Source of the DNA: Paenibacillus sp. 1781tsa1
GTDB lineage: Bacteria > Bacillota > Bacilli > Paenibacillales > Paenibacillaceae
Length of the DNA: 64,000 nucleotides
Direction: 5' to 3'
Assembly (NCBI RefSeq): GCF_024159265.1
Contig: NZ_JAMYWY010000001.1
Coordinates: forward strand, 6,572,001-6,636,000
This document shows, in pieces, positions 9,016 through 16,613 of the stretch. The translations under genes and the position numbers were made by a program. Under the pieces are notes generated by a model. That model saw only the letters and a list, made by a program, of their open reading frames with translations. It did no database searches and had not been told where the DNA came from. Positions within the stretch are counted from its first letter, which is position 1. Each line of letters starts with the position of its first letter.

Positions 9016-10074
9016 TTACTCTACCAATACAAGCTTGTCCTGTGGGAAAATCAGGCTAACACGCTGCCCGCTAAGGTACGGTGTTTCCATCTCCTGATTT
9101 GCTGTAAAGTCACCCAGTTCCGTCTCAACTACATACTGATAGCTGCGTCCCAGATACGTGCTGACTTTGATAATGCCCGGCAAAGCGTTCACCACATCCG
9201 CAGAGGTATCTCCACTTACGATCAGATCATCCGGGCGAATCGCACCTTTGCGGGCACCGGGAAGAGCTGTTCCAGGATGCGCTGTTGCCGTAAACATGCG
9301 GCCACCCGCATGCAATGTGATGAGTTCACCTGCATCGCTGCGATCCGCAAATTCAATGAAATTATGGAATCCGATAAACCGTGCGACAAACTCCGTTGCC
9401 GGATATTTGAAAATCGTTTCCGGGCGGTCGAGCTGCTCGACTACACCTTTATTCATGATTGCTACCTGATCCGAGATCGAGAAACACTCTTCCTGGTCAT
9501 GAGAGACATACAACGTTGTAATGCCCAGCTCTTGCTGAATCCGGCGAATCTCCACCCGCATGTTAAGACGCAGGTTGGCATCCAGATTACTGAGCGGTTC
9601 GTCAAACAAGAGCAAGTCAGGCTCAATCACCAATGCTCGAGCAATGGCTACACGCTGACGTTGTCCACCGGACAGTTCCTGTGGAAAACGTTTCTCAAAT
9701 CCATTCAGGTTAACAACTTCCAGGATTCGCATTACACGTGAAGAGATATCCTTGTCTTTCACTTTACGCATCCGCAAGCCAAAGGCCACGTTGTCATAGA
9801 CAGACAGATGTGGGAATAATGCATAACTCTGAAATACAAATCCGAAGTTCCGCTTGTTCGCCGGAACCTTCGTATAATCCTTGCCGCCGAACATAAACTT
9901 GCCCTGTGATGCTTCCAGAAATCCGGCGATGAGGCGCAGCGTAGTTGTTTTGCCGCAACCGCTCGGTCCGAGCAGGGAGAGCAGTTTACCTTTTTCCAGC
10001 TCCAACTGAAAATCCTTCAGGATTGTCTGCTTATCGTATGCCACGGATACGTGGTCTAATGTCAGCAATGCCAT
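9016..10074 (-). CDS. ABC transporter ATP-binding protein, PotA-like, in the nucleoside/purine operon
   Basis: A 352-residue importer ATPase with Walker [11 protein letters not shown]-loop VFQSYALFP, signature LSGGQRQR, Walker B LLLFDEPLSNLD, switch SHDQEE and a C-terminal TOBE region. It belongs to the polyamine/iron/2-aminoethylphosphonate group of ATPases. The ATG at 10074 is preferred because GGAGG lies about 11 bases upstream; an in-frame TTG six codons earlier would overlap that ribosome binding site. It follows the permease gene by 18 bases. Polyamine annotation from homology alone would be misleading, because the linked enzymes act on nucleosides and purines. Confidence 0.85.
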   Translation of the reverse strand: MALLTLDHVSVAYDKQTILKDFQLELEKGKLLSLLGPSGCGKTTTLRLIAGFLEASQGKFMFGGKDYTKVPANKRNFGFVFQSYALFPHLSVYDNVAFGLRMRKVKDKDISSRVMRILEVVNLNGFEKRFPQELSGGQRQRVAIARALVIEPDLLLFDEPLSNLDANLRLNMRVEIRRIQQELGITTLYVSHDQEECFSISDQVAIMNKGVVEQLDRPETIFKYPATEFVARFIGFHNFIEFADRSDAGELITLHAGGRMFTATAHPGTALPGARKGAIRPDDLIVSGDTSADVVNALPGIIKVSTYLGRSYQYVVETELGDFTANQEMETPYLSGQRVSLIFPQDKLVLVE

Positions 10075-10092
10075 AGCGTTCTGCGCCTCCAA

Positions 10093-10884
10093 TTAACGTT
10101 TAGTAAAGTATGAAAATCCGCCCATGATCCGTTCGATCACGAACATTAAAAGTCCGGTCAGTACCATCAATAGCATGGAAATTGCTGCAATCGTTGGATC
10201 AAAGTAATTCTCCACATACGTCAGCATCTGGATCGGTAATGTGCTTACCCCTGGTCCAGTCATGAACACTGAGATGTCCACGTTGTTAAAGGACTCCAAG
10301 AAGGCAATCAGCACCGCAGCTATAATTCCTGAGCGGATGTTGGGAAGCACGATCGTGAAGAACGTTCTTACCCGTCCCGCACCAAGACTCAGCGCAGCTT
10401 CTTCCACGGCGAAGTCAAAGCTCGATAGACTCGACGCAATAACCCGAATAATGAATGGAAGCATGATAATCGTATGACCAATCAAAAGTCCAAGGTACAT
10501 CGGCAGATGGTAGATTACGATCAGATATTTCATCAATGTAAAACCAAGCACGATTCCCGGGATCAGTACCGGGGACAGGAACAGTGCGTTCAGCACGGAC
10601 TTGCCTTTGAAATCGTAACGACTGAGTGCATACGCAGCCGGAACTCCAAGCACCAGTGCCAACAGGTTCCCCAGCAAGGAAATGATGATGGACGTCTGGA
10701 ACGTGCGGAGGAAACCGCCTGTGTTGAAAATATTCTCATACCAGCGGAAGGAGAACCCTTCCGGCGGAAATTTGAGTACCGTTCCCGGTTCAAACGAAGT
10801 GATCGATATGATCAGAAGCGGGCCCAGCAGAAAGATAAAGACCAGCAGACTGAACAGGCCCAGCCCGATATGTTTCTCCCGCAT
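10093..10884 (-). CDS. ABC transporter permease, PotC-like
   Basis: A 263-residue inner-membrane permease with about six transmembrane segments. The EAA-loop typical of importer permeases reads EEAALSLGAGRVRTFFTIVLP near residue 155 and would contact the ATPase. The ATG follows GAAGGGGTAGACAT, and the gene starts four bases after the stop of the partner permease, so the two are coupled. It forms the second half of the heterodimeric channel. Confidence 0.85.
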   Translation of the reverse strand: MREKHIGLGLFSLLVFIFLLGPLLIISITSFEPGTVLKFPPEGFSFRWYENIFNTGGFLRTFQTSIIISLLGNLLALVLGVPAAYALSRYDFKGKSVLNALFLSPVLIPGIVLGFTLMKYLIVIYHLPMYLGLLIGHTIIMLPFIIRVIASSLSSFDFAVEEAALSLGAGRVRTFFTIVLPNIRSGIIAAVLIAFLESFNNVDISVFMTGPGVSTLPIQMLTYVENYFDPTIAAISMLLMVLTGLLMFVIERIMGGFSYFTKR

Positions 10885-10888
10885 ATGT

Positions 10889-11710
10889 CTACCCCTTCGG
10901 ATTTAAAGTTTTGGCCATTTTGTTCATGACACCGACCACGACAAATGTAATCACAATCATAATCGCGGCAACAACCGAGGCCAGATACCAGTCGTTGAGA
11001 GTCATGGCGTTCTGATACAGGAACGTAGCAATCACGCGCTGCTTGCCTCCAAGGAGGGCAGGTGTGGTATACGCCGTCAGGCTTCCGACAAAGACAAGCA
11101 CGGCTCCGATCACAAGTCCTGGCACAGCGAGTGGGAACACAACCCGGCGGAATGCCGTAATGCGCGATGCGCCGAGACTTTGCGCTGCTTTGAGCAGGTC
11201 ACCGTCAATGTTCTCCAGCACGCCCACCAGAGAGATAATCATCAATGGCAGGAACAGATGCGTCAGACCGATCATCATCGCTGCAGGTGTGTACAGAATA
11301 TCCAGCGGCTTGTCCACGATCCCCAGGCCAACAAGGGTGTTATTGATCAGTCCTTTGCGTCCAAGAATGATCATCCAGCTAAACGAACGCACGACCGGGC
11401 TCGTCAGCAGTGGGAAGATCGCCAGTGCCAGCAAAATGCCTTTGCGGCGCGGCGCTTTCTGCGAAATATAATAAGCTGTCGGGAATCCGAGCACCACACA
11501 GACGATGGTGGTGACCACGCTGACTTGCAGCGTCGTAAGCAGTATTTTCAAAAAGTATGGGTCTCTGAAAAAATGCATGTATCCTTCAAACGTGAAGGAG
11601 TTTTCTTGGAAAAACGTCGATCCGATCGTCAGGACAATCGGAATGATCATAAATGCCGCCAAAAACACGAACCCCGGCAGCAATAGCCAGTAGATTACTG
11701 ATTTTTTCAT
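10889..11710 (-). CDS. ABC transporter permease, PotB-like
   Basis: A 273-residue permease with six hydrophobic segments and an EAA loop reading KAAQSLGASRITAFRRVVFP. The start MKKSVIYWLL at 11710 is chosen because AGGAG lies seven bases upstream; the open frame extends 12 codons further but without a ribosome binding site. It is separated from the upstream nucleoside hydrolase gene by about 220 bases that contain a copy of the AGTTGAACTA-type palindromic repeat. Confidence 0.85.
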   Translation of the reverse strand: MKKSVIYWLLLPGFVFLAAFMIIPIVLTIGSTFFQENSFTFEGYMHFFRDPYFLKILLTTLQVSVVTTIVCVVLGFPTAYYISQKAPRRKGILLALAIFPLLTSPVVRSFSWMIILGRKGLINNTLVGLGIVDKPLDILYTPAAMMIGLTHLFLPLMIISLVGVLENIDGDLLKAAQSLGASRITAFRRVVFPLAVPGLVIGAVLVFVGSLTAYTTPALLGGKQRVIATFLYQNAMTLNDWYLASVVAAIMIVITFVVVGVMNKMAKTLNPKG

Positions 11711-11761
11711 CGCCATACTCCTGACTCTTAAAATGGTTTTATTCACACGTTAAAAGCACAA

Positions 11762-11926
11762 CTTTACACTAGCTCACTCCGTGCCAGAAGAATCTTTCGA
11801 TCGCTGTTATCCCCAGATTTTTTGATCCTTATTGAAAAGGTTAAATCCGGGGATAAAGGCGAACGCTTCGCTTCTCCAGCTTTCTTCTGTCACTACGTTA
11901 TTGTGTAAAACATGAATTTAACTATC
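11762..11926. repeat. AGTTGAACTA-family palindromic repeat, copy A (short form, intra-operon)
   Basis: The element carries the family blocks in order: TTTACAC, ATCGCTGTTATCCCCAGATT, a core loop, AAATCCGGGGATAA, GGCGAACGCTTCGCTTCT and GTGTAAAA. TTATCCCC (11807-11814) pairs with GGGGATAA (11849-11856). The outer ends are degenerate compared with the other copies. It fills the gap between the nucleoside hydrolase and the first permease gene and will be present in the operon mRNA. Confidence 0.8.
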
Positions 11927-11930
11927 ATAA

Positions 11931-12869
11931 CTACGCGTTTAACGCGTTGACAAACAGTTCAAGGAAGCTTTCTGCATCTACGGTTTCGCAGACGAGAGTG
12001 TTGGGCTGCTCGCCCAAACGGTTTTGAAAGTCACATACCATCTGGCCATCGCACAGGCGGCTGGCGGTTTCGACATCGACGTAATATGATTTGCGTCCAA
12101 CAAGTTCGGGAGCAAGAGCTACACCAACGGCCAGCGGATCATGCAACGCGCAAGCGCGGACGCCGTTCATTTGTTCATACCGGTTGATGTAGATCTCCGT
12201 ACTTTGAGCGACGTATGCGCGCAGTGCAGGATCAGTGAGACGCTCAATCGTTGCTTCATTTAGCAACGTTTGACGCGTTACATCCAATCCCACTTGCGTA
12301 AGCTTCTCGATGCCTGCGTGCAATACGATGCATGCCGCCTCTGGATCAGCGTATGTGTTGTACTCGGCTGTCGGCGTAATGTTGCCATGTCCGCGAACCA
12401 CACCACCCATGAAGATGACTTCCTTCAATAAAGAAGGCAATTCAGGACACTTCATCAGCGCGAGTGCCAGATTGGTTAACGGAGCCGTCATGATCAATGT
12501 CAGTTCGCCTGGATATAACCTGGCTTGCTCTACGATAAAGTCCGGCGCATAGCCTTCCTCGGCTTGCTTGGACACCGCCGGATCAGGCAGTGCACCGCCC
12601 AATCCGTCCTGTCCATGTACTCGGTGTTCATAATGCGACTTGCGAGTAAGGGGTGCTGCCGCTCCAGCAATCACCGGAATTTCAGGTGCACTCGCAAGTT
12701 CAAGGATTTTGCACGTATTCTCTGTTGCCTGCTGGAGTGATACGTTCCCACAGACTGTGGTGATACCGAGAATGTCCAGCTTCCGGCTTTTGACCGCCAG
12801 CAAAATTGCCAGTGCGTCATCAATCCCCGTGTCCACATCCATAATGATGCGATTCCGCGATTCATTCAT
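11931..12869 (-). CDS. Nucleoside hydrolase (IunH family)
   Basis: A 312-residue enzyme hydrolysing the N-glycosidic bond of nucleosides to ribose and free base. The calcium-binding aspartate cluster DVDTGIDDALAI is at residues 11-22, the second family block is IFMGGVVRGHGNITPTAEYN, and the active-site histidine block HDPLAVGVAL is near residue 245. Length is standard. The ATG follows AGGAG by ten bases. It sits between the binding-protein and permease genes, so the enzyme probably acts on what the transporter imports. It has no signal peptide and is therefore cytoplasmic. Confidence 0.92.
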   Translation of the reverse strand: MNESRNRIIMDVDTGIDDALAILLAVKSRKLDILGITTVCGNVSLQQATENTCKILELASAPEIPVIAGAAAPLTRKSHYEHRVHGQDGLGGALPDPAVSKQAEEGYAPDFIVEQARLYPGELTLIMTAPLTNLALALMKCPELPSLLKEVIFMGGVVRGHGNITPTAEYNTYADPEAACIVLHAGIEKLTQVGLDVTRQTLLNEATIERLTDPALRAYVAQSTEIYINRYEQMNGVRACALHDPLAVGVALAPELVGRKSYYVDVETASRLCDGQMVCDFQNRLGEQPNTLVCETVDAESFLELFVNALNA

Positions 12870-12916
12870 CCGTTCTCAACTCCTATACGGTGATTGGTTG
12901 CTTGCTGCAAAAGATA

Positions 12917-13098
12917 AGTTGAACTAAAGAATATTTACACTTACCACTCCGATGACAGAATAACCTTCCGATCGCTGTTATCCCCAGATTTTTTTGAATC
13001 CCTTCTTCAAGGGGAAAATCCGGGGATAAAGGCGAACGCTTCGCTTCTTCACGTTATTTCTGCCCTCTCCGTTCTCGTGTAAAAAGTTTAGTTAAACT
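12917..13098. repeat. AGTTGAACTA-family palindromic repeat, copy B (short form, intra-operon)
   Basis: A 182-bp element with ends AGTTGAACTA (12917-12926) and TAGTTAAACT (ending 13098), matching 9 of 10 as inverted repeats. Inside lie TTTACAC ... GTGTAAA, the GACAGAATAAC / GTTATTTCTG arms, and a core hairpin of TTATCCCC (12978-12985) with GGGGATAA (13022-13029), extended by GATTTT/AAAATC and CCCTT/AAGGG. It occupies the gap between the binding-protein and nucleoside hydrolase genes. Confidence 0.88.
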
Positions 13099-13136
13099 AT
13101 ATAGATCAAAGATAACTATTTAGTCGGTTACGTGTT

Positions 13137-14210
13137 TTATTGTGCAATCTCACGGTTCCAACGATCTGTCCAGCCTTTAACCTGCTGATTCACGAATTCC
13201 ATATCCAGCTTGTTCAGCTTCTCAACAACTTCAGCGCCGTATGTTACGCCTTCTGCTTCTTCAGCAGTTAGTTCAACCTTTGTATTAACCGGGGAATCGA
13301 CTTTAGCTTTGGCAGATTTCGCTTGTACATCCTGGCTGAGCTGCCAGTTGATGAACTCTTCAGCCAGCTCTTTGTTTTTGCTGCCCTTCACGACATTGAT
13401 TGTGTTCATCACGGCATATGCACCTTCGCTAGGTGTAACAAACTTCGCATTAGGCACGGCTGCTTTCAGATCTTTGAAATACATTTCCATGATCGGTCCG
13501 CCTGCAATCTCTTCTTGGGAGAACATGTTCACGAACTCGGACGTTTGGCTATAGAATTTCACCACATTACCGCTCAGTTTTTTCAGTTCTGCAAATGCTG
13601 CATCTTCATTAAACGTATCATTACCAGCTACACGAGAAGCTGCATCCACAACCATCGGGCCTGCTGTTGCCGTAATATTCGGGATGGTCAGGTTACCTTC
13701 AAACGCCGGGTCCCACAGGTCACTCCATGAAGTCACTTCTTTGGAAACGAGGTCCGGGTTATAGGCGATTCCGAGCTGTCCAACCGTGTAGGCCGGGCCA
13801 TAATCTTCACCAAGCGGGGCTTTGGCAATATCATAAATGTCATTTACATTTGGAATTTTGGAACGATCGATTTTTTCAAAGAGACCTTCATCAATGCCTT
13901 GTTGTGCATAGTAGTCAGACAGGTAGATAACATCGACATTGGATGTACCCTGACGGATTTTGTTCAGACGTTCAGCGTTATTGCCGACTTCGAGCACGAT
14001 GTCTACATTATGTTCTTTTTCAAAGGGACCAAATACCGATTCATTGAAGAAATCTTCGGAGAAGCCCCAAGTGGAGATAACCAATTTGGTAGCTGCTGTT
14101 CCCCCACTGCCTGATCCGCCTGTTGCATCCTCTGTGCTGCTGCCACAACCTGCAAGTAATACCGATGTCATTGCCACTGCTGCCAAACCGCTAATCCACT
14201 TTTTCATCAT
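13137..14210 (-). CDS. ABC transporter substrate-binding lipoprotein, PotD-like
   Basis: A 357-residue binding protein with an N-terminal signal peptide ending in the lipobox LLAGC, so it is anchored to the outer face of the membrane. The mature part has a run of Gly/Ser/Thr and then the PotD-like fold, with recognisable segments such as VIYLSDYYAQQGIDEGLF and AYNPDLVSKEVTSWSDLW. The start MMKKWISG at 14210 is preferred over an upstream in-frame codon because a Gly-rich ribosome binding site (AGGGGG, then AGGA) precedes it and it begins a normal signal peptide. It is the first gene of the operon. Ligand unknown; the linked enzymes suggest a nucleoside or purine. Confidence 0.85.
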   Translation of the reverse strand: MMKKWISGLAAVAMTSVLLAGCGSSTEDATGGSGSGGTAATKLVISTWGFSEDFFNESVFGPFEKEHNVDIVLEVGNNAERLNKIRQGTSNVDVIYLSDYYAQQGIDEGLFEKIDRSKIPNVNDIYDIAKAPLGEDYGPAYTVGQLGIAYNPDLVSKEVTSWSDLWDPAFEGNLTIPNITATAGPMVVDAASRVAGNDTFNEDAAFAELKKLSGNVVKFYSQTSEFVNMFSQEEIAGGPIMEMYFKDLKAAVPNAKFVTPSEGAYAVMNTINVVKGSKNKELAEEFINWQLSQDVQAKSAKAKVDSPVNTKVELTAEEAEGVTYGAEVVEKLNKLDMEFVNQQVKGWTDRWNREIAQ

Positions 14211-14256
14211 GATCCTGATTCCCCCTGATATATGTGTTTTAACAACCCAACCATTA

Positions 14257-14484
14257 AGTTGAACTAGCTTACATGCTCTGCTAAGCATTTACACCTAACG
14301 GAGAGGACAGAAATAACCTGAAGAAGCGAAGCGTTCGCCTAAAAGCTTTCTGAAAGAAAGCTGCTTCGGAAGCATACGCTATCACCGGATTTCACCTTTA
14401 TTAAAGGATCAAAAAATCTGGGGATAACAGCGATCAGATGGTTGTTCTGTCATCGAGTGCCCGTGTAAATTACGTTAGTTGAGT
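14257..14484. repeat. AGTTGAACTA-family palindromic repeat, copy C (long form, inverted, operon leader)
   Basis: This copy is inverted relative to A and B. It starts with AGTTGAACTA at 14257 and ends in a diverged GTTAGTTGA near 14482. It contains the extra segment of about 35-40 bp around AGCTTTCTGAAAGAAAGCTG that is also present in the 45.5-kb copy but missing from A and B. It lies just upstream of the binding-protein gene, so it is either in the operon leader or overlaps its promoter. Confidence 0.85.
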
Positions 14485-14500
14485 GTGTATCGTTCGACTT

Positions 14501-14548
14501 AAAAAAACAAAAAGAAAAGCGCTCTTGTATAAACAAGAACACTTTTCT
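14501..14548 (-). terminator. Terminator of the DUF2294 gene
   Basis: On the minus strand a hairpin with arms AAGAAAAGTGTTCTTGT and ACAAGAGCGCTTTTCTT is followed by a T-rich run (TTTTGTTTTTTT). It lies about 170 bases after the stop codon of the 14.7-kb gene. The intervening 14553-14713 holds no gene I can support. Confidence 0.7.
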
Positions 14549-14713
14549 TCGTAAACAAAGGAAAGCGACACCCGCTGCCGGTACATCATCGGTTTCTGCT
14601 TCAGAATCAATCCGAAGACAGACGCCATCATATGAAATTGTACGGAACCTGATCATGAATCCGGGCCATAACCGCCGTATACATCAACAAGAATCAATCC
14701 TGCCGATCCATCC

Positions 14714-15070
14714 TTAGGCCTGTTCCAGAATCACATTCGTGATGGCCCACTGGGTGGACGCATCATAATCCCGCAATATAGCTTCAATTGGCAAACCCAT
14801 GTGTTGCTCGAGCTTCTCCCGGAATTTCTTCTTATATAAGACAGACATGCGGAAGTCCACTTCCAGCTTTAAGCCGGGGGCCTCCCCTTCCAGGGCGTCA
14901 GAGCGCGGTGAACGTCGGTGCTTCGCGTAGAAGGTCACAATGTTCTGGTCAATGGTCACTCTCAGGAGAGTGGTGCCAAATCCGAACAGTTCCTTCGAGA
15001 TTTCGTTATAATACTGGCACATCTTCTTCTTACTCTCATTGCTGTCCAGTAGTTCCATGAACTCACCCAC
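14714..15070 (-). CDS. DUF2294/MpsC-like protein
   Basis: A 118-residue protein resembling the DUF2294 family, renamed MpsC after a staphylococcal membrane-potential system. Shared features are the N-terminal helix ending NEISKELFGFG, a strand containing VTIDQNIVTFYAK, the EVDFRMSVLYKKKFREKLE helix and the ending YDASTQWAITNVILE. No transmembrane segment is visible. The start is uncertain: GTG at 15070 or ATG at 15058. No mpsAB genes are nearby, so the name should not be taken as function. Confidence 0.6.
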   Translation of the reverse strand: MGEFMELLDSNESKKKMCQYYNEISKELFGFGTTLLRVTIDQNIVTFYAKHRRSPRSDALEGEAPGLKLEVDFRMSVLYKKKFREKLEQHMGLPIEAILRDYDASTQWAITNVILEQA

Positions 15071-15432
15071 ATCTCTTACTACCGTACATTCGACGTGTTA
15101 ACACGATTGATTATACATAAATCTTCTGAAATGAGCAACCCAAAAGATATACTTAACATGTAAATCACACACAGAAGCGAACGATAAGACATTTGCCTCC
15201 AAAAACGATTCGTCTTAAACCACAGTAAATTTACATTAATATGCCTGCATGTCAGTCCTATACTATTGTTACTTCTAAACTTCGTTTTAATACACCGTAA
15301 TCGAGTCTTCGTTTCAACTTTCCCTATAAGGGTATTAATTCCTGCGAAACATAGACAAACTTCGTCAACAACCGTTAAAATGAGACACAATGTTGACATG
15401 TTTTTATTTTCTAGAAATTGGAGGCTTATACC
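15071..15432. other. Intergenic region upstream of the zinc-ribbon gene
   Basis: A stretch of 362 bases with no supported gene. A TTGACA hexamer at 15392-15397 lies upstream of the zinc-ribbon gene but no well-spaced -10 follows it. The minus-strand open frame across this region lacks a ribosome binding site and resembles no family, so it is left out. Confidence 0.4.
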
Positions 15433-16350
15433 ATGCAATGTCCAGTATGTAATCATGAAAATGGAGATGCCCAGTTTTGCGAGAGGTGCGGAACTAATCT
15501 AACGCAAACTACCTCTTCACCCTCACTTGTAAAGAACCCGGAATCTGCTGCTGCTTCAGAACCCGAATATACTCGCTGGTCCAGTACGCAGAACACATCT
15601 TCCGAGGCACCCGTTCGACACAACACACCATCCGTATCTATTCACAAGGAACAGACAAGAGAATCAACAGGCACCAATGACCATGCTTCTGCAGGTGACA
15701 ATAGCTCCAATCAGTGGAATAATATCGTGCAGAATGAGAAAGTTCAGCAAGCCAAAGAAGTAAGCAAACAGTATCTATCCTATTTCCTCAGTGTATTAGC
15801 CCGTCCTTATCAAACGATGAAAACCGTTGGCGACCAGCATTCACTAAACGGATGGCTAACGATGGCGCTGATTGCAGTCCTATCTTCTACATACTTCTTA
15901 ATTACCTTCAGTCGCATAGGTATGGATGGCTTGTTCATTGGTGGATTTGTAAGGCCGCTATTGTTCACCGTCATTATCCTGATTGCCTCTATTGCACTGA
16001 TGTACGCTATTCTGAAAATTGAGAAAATAACCTTCCGTCCCAAAACACTGGTTGCCCAGTTCGGTACATTGCTTGTTCCTGCTGTCGTATCCCTTGTTCT
16101 GGCGAATCTGTTTATTATCATCTCGTATTCCATCGCGATCGCCTTGCTTGTGGTCTCGTATATCATCATATTTGTCGCTCTGAACTCGGTGCTATTCCAA
16201 TATCCATTGAATCGTACCAAAGCAGCCATCGACAGTATGTACAGTGTACTCATCGCCAATGTGGTCGTATTCTTTATTCTGTATCGATTGTTGGGTGAGG
16301 TTATTATTGGACTGATCGGGCTGATGCTTTCCCCGTTTGGTCGTCTGTAA
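15433..16350 (+). CDS. Zinc-ribbon membrane protein (Yip1-like)
   Basis: A 305-residue protein. The N-terminus MQCPVCNHENGDAQFCERCG is a classic double CxxC zinc ribbon (Cys3, 6, 16, 19). A Ser/Thr-rich polar linker follows to about residue 110, and then come five hydrophobic segments, as in bacterial zinc-ribbon/Yip1-domain proteins of unknown role. ATG at 15433 is used because TGGAGG lies nine bases upstream; the in-frame TTG five codons earlier is less likely. The gene has its own downstream terminator and appears monocistronic. Confidence 0.75.
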   Translation: MQCPVCNHENGDAQFCERCGTNLTQTTSSPSLVKNPESAAASEPEYTRWSSTQNTSSEAPVRHNTPSVSIHKEQTRESTGTNDHASAGDNSSNQWNNIVQNEKVQQAKEVSKQYLSYFLSVLARPYQTMKTVGDQHSLNGWLTMALIAVLSSTYFLITFSRIGMDGLFIGGFVRPLLFTVIILIASIALMYAILKIEKITFRPKTLVAQFGTLLVPAVVSLVLANLFIIISYSIAIALLVVSYIIIFVALNSVLFQYPLNRTKAAIDSMYSVLIANVVVFFILYRLLGEVIIGLIGLMLSPFGRL

Positions 16351-16381
16351 ACATTATCGCCGTTATCTGTACAATCGTAAT

Positions 16382-16418
16382 AAGGCTTTCCCTGCTCACG
16401 CGGGGAACGCCTTTTTTT
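16382..16418 (+). terminator. Terminator of the zinc-ribbon gene
   Basis: AAGGCTTTCCC and GGGAACGCCTT form a stem around a TGCTCACGC loop and are followed by seven T residues, 30 bases after the stop codon. Confidence 0.85.
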
Positions 16419-16456
16419 GGTTTTCCAAGGCAGCATTGCGCCGAGCATGTACAATA

Positions 16457-16573
16457 CACTATAATGTGTAGTGCAACAGGTATGTTCTTATTTACGTAAC
16501 AACCACAAACCCAGCAACTCTCGTTACGTAATGAGTGGATTCACCATTGCCAATAACACTACGTTATGTAGTG
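16457..16573. promoter_or_regulatory. Paired palindromic sites upstream of the DUF3105 gene
   Basis: Two 17-bp dyads, CACTATAATGTGTAGTG (16457-16473) and CACTACGTTATGTAGTG (16557-16573), lie exactly 100 bp apart and share 13 of 17 bases. Between them are two copies of the perfect palindrome TTACGTAA (16492-16499 and 16524-16531), 32 bp apart. The ACTAC...GTAGT halves resemble BlaI/MecI/CopY-family operators, though with one extra central base. The regulator is not in the window. Confidence 0.55.
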
Positions 16574-16613
16574 TATTAATTCTCATTTTACAAAGGAAGA
16601 AGAGGAACTCTCT

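Noticed and set aside
7096-14210. Simple spermidine/putrescine transporter operon
   Set aside because: The transporter proteins resemble PotABCD, but the interleaved nucleoside hydrolase and terminal adenine deaminase argue for a nucleoside or purine ligand.
14450-14656. Minus-strand 68-codon open frame downstream of the DUF2294 gene
   Set aside because: It runs through a terminator hairpin and into a repeat copy, has no ribosome binding site and resembles no family.
14211-14713. Purine riboswitch ahead of the nucleoside/purine operon
   Set aside because: I searched the leader for the conserved xpt-type junction bases and found only the repeat and a terminator.
15079-15456. Minus-strand 125-codon open frame upstream of the zinc-ribbon gene
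   Set aside because: It overlaps the start of the zinc-ribbon gene on the other strand, has odd composition (Cys/Ile/Leu-rich) and no ribosome binding site.
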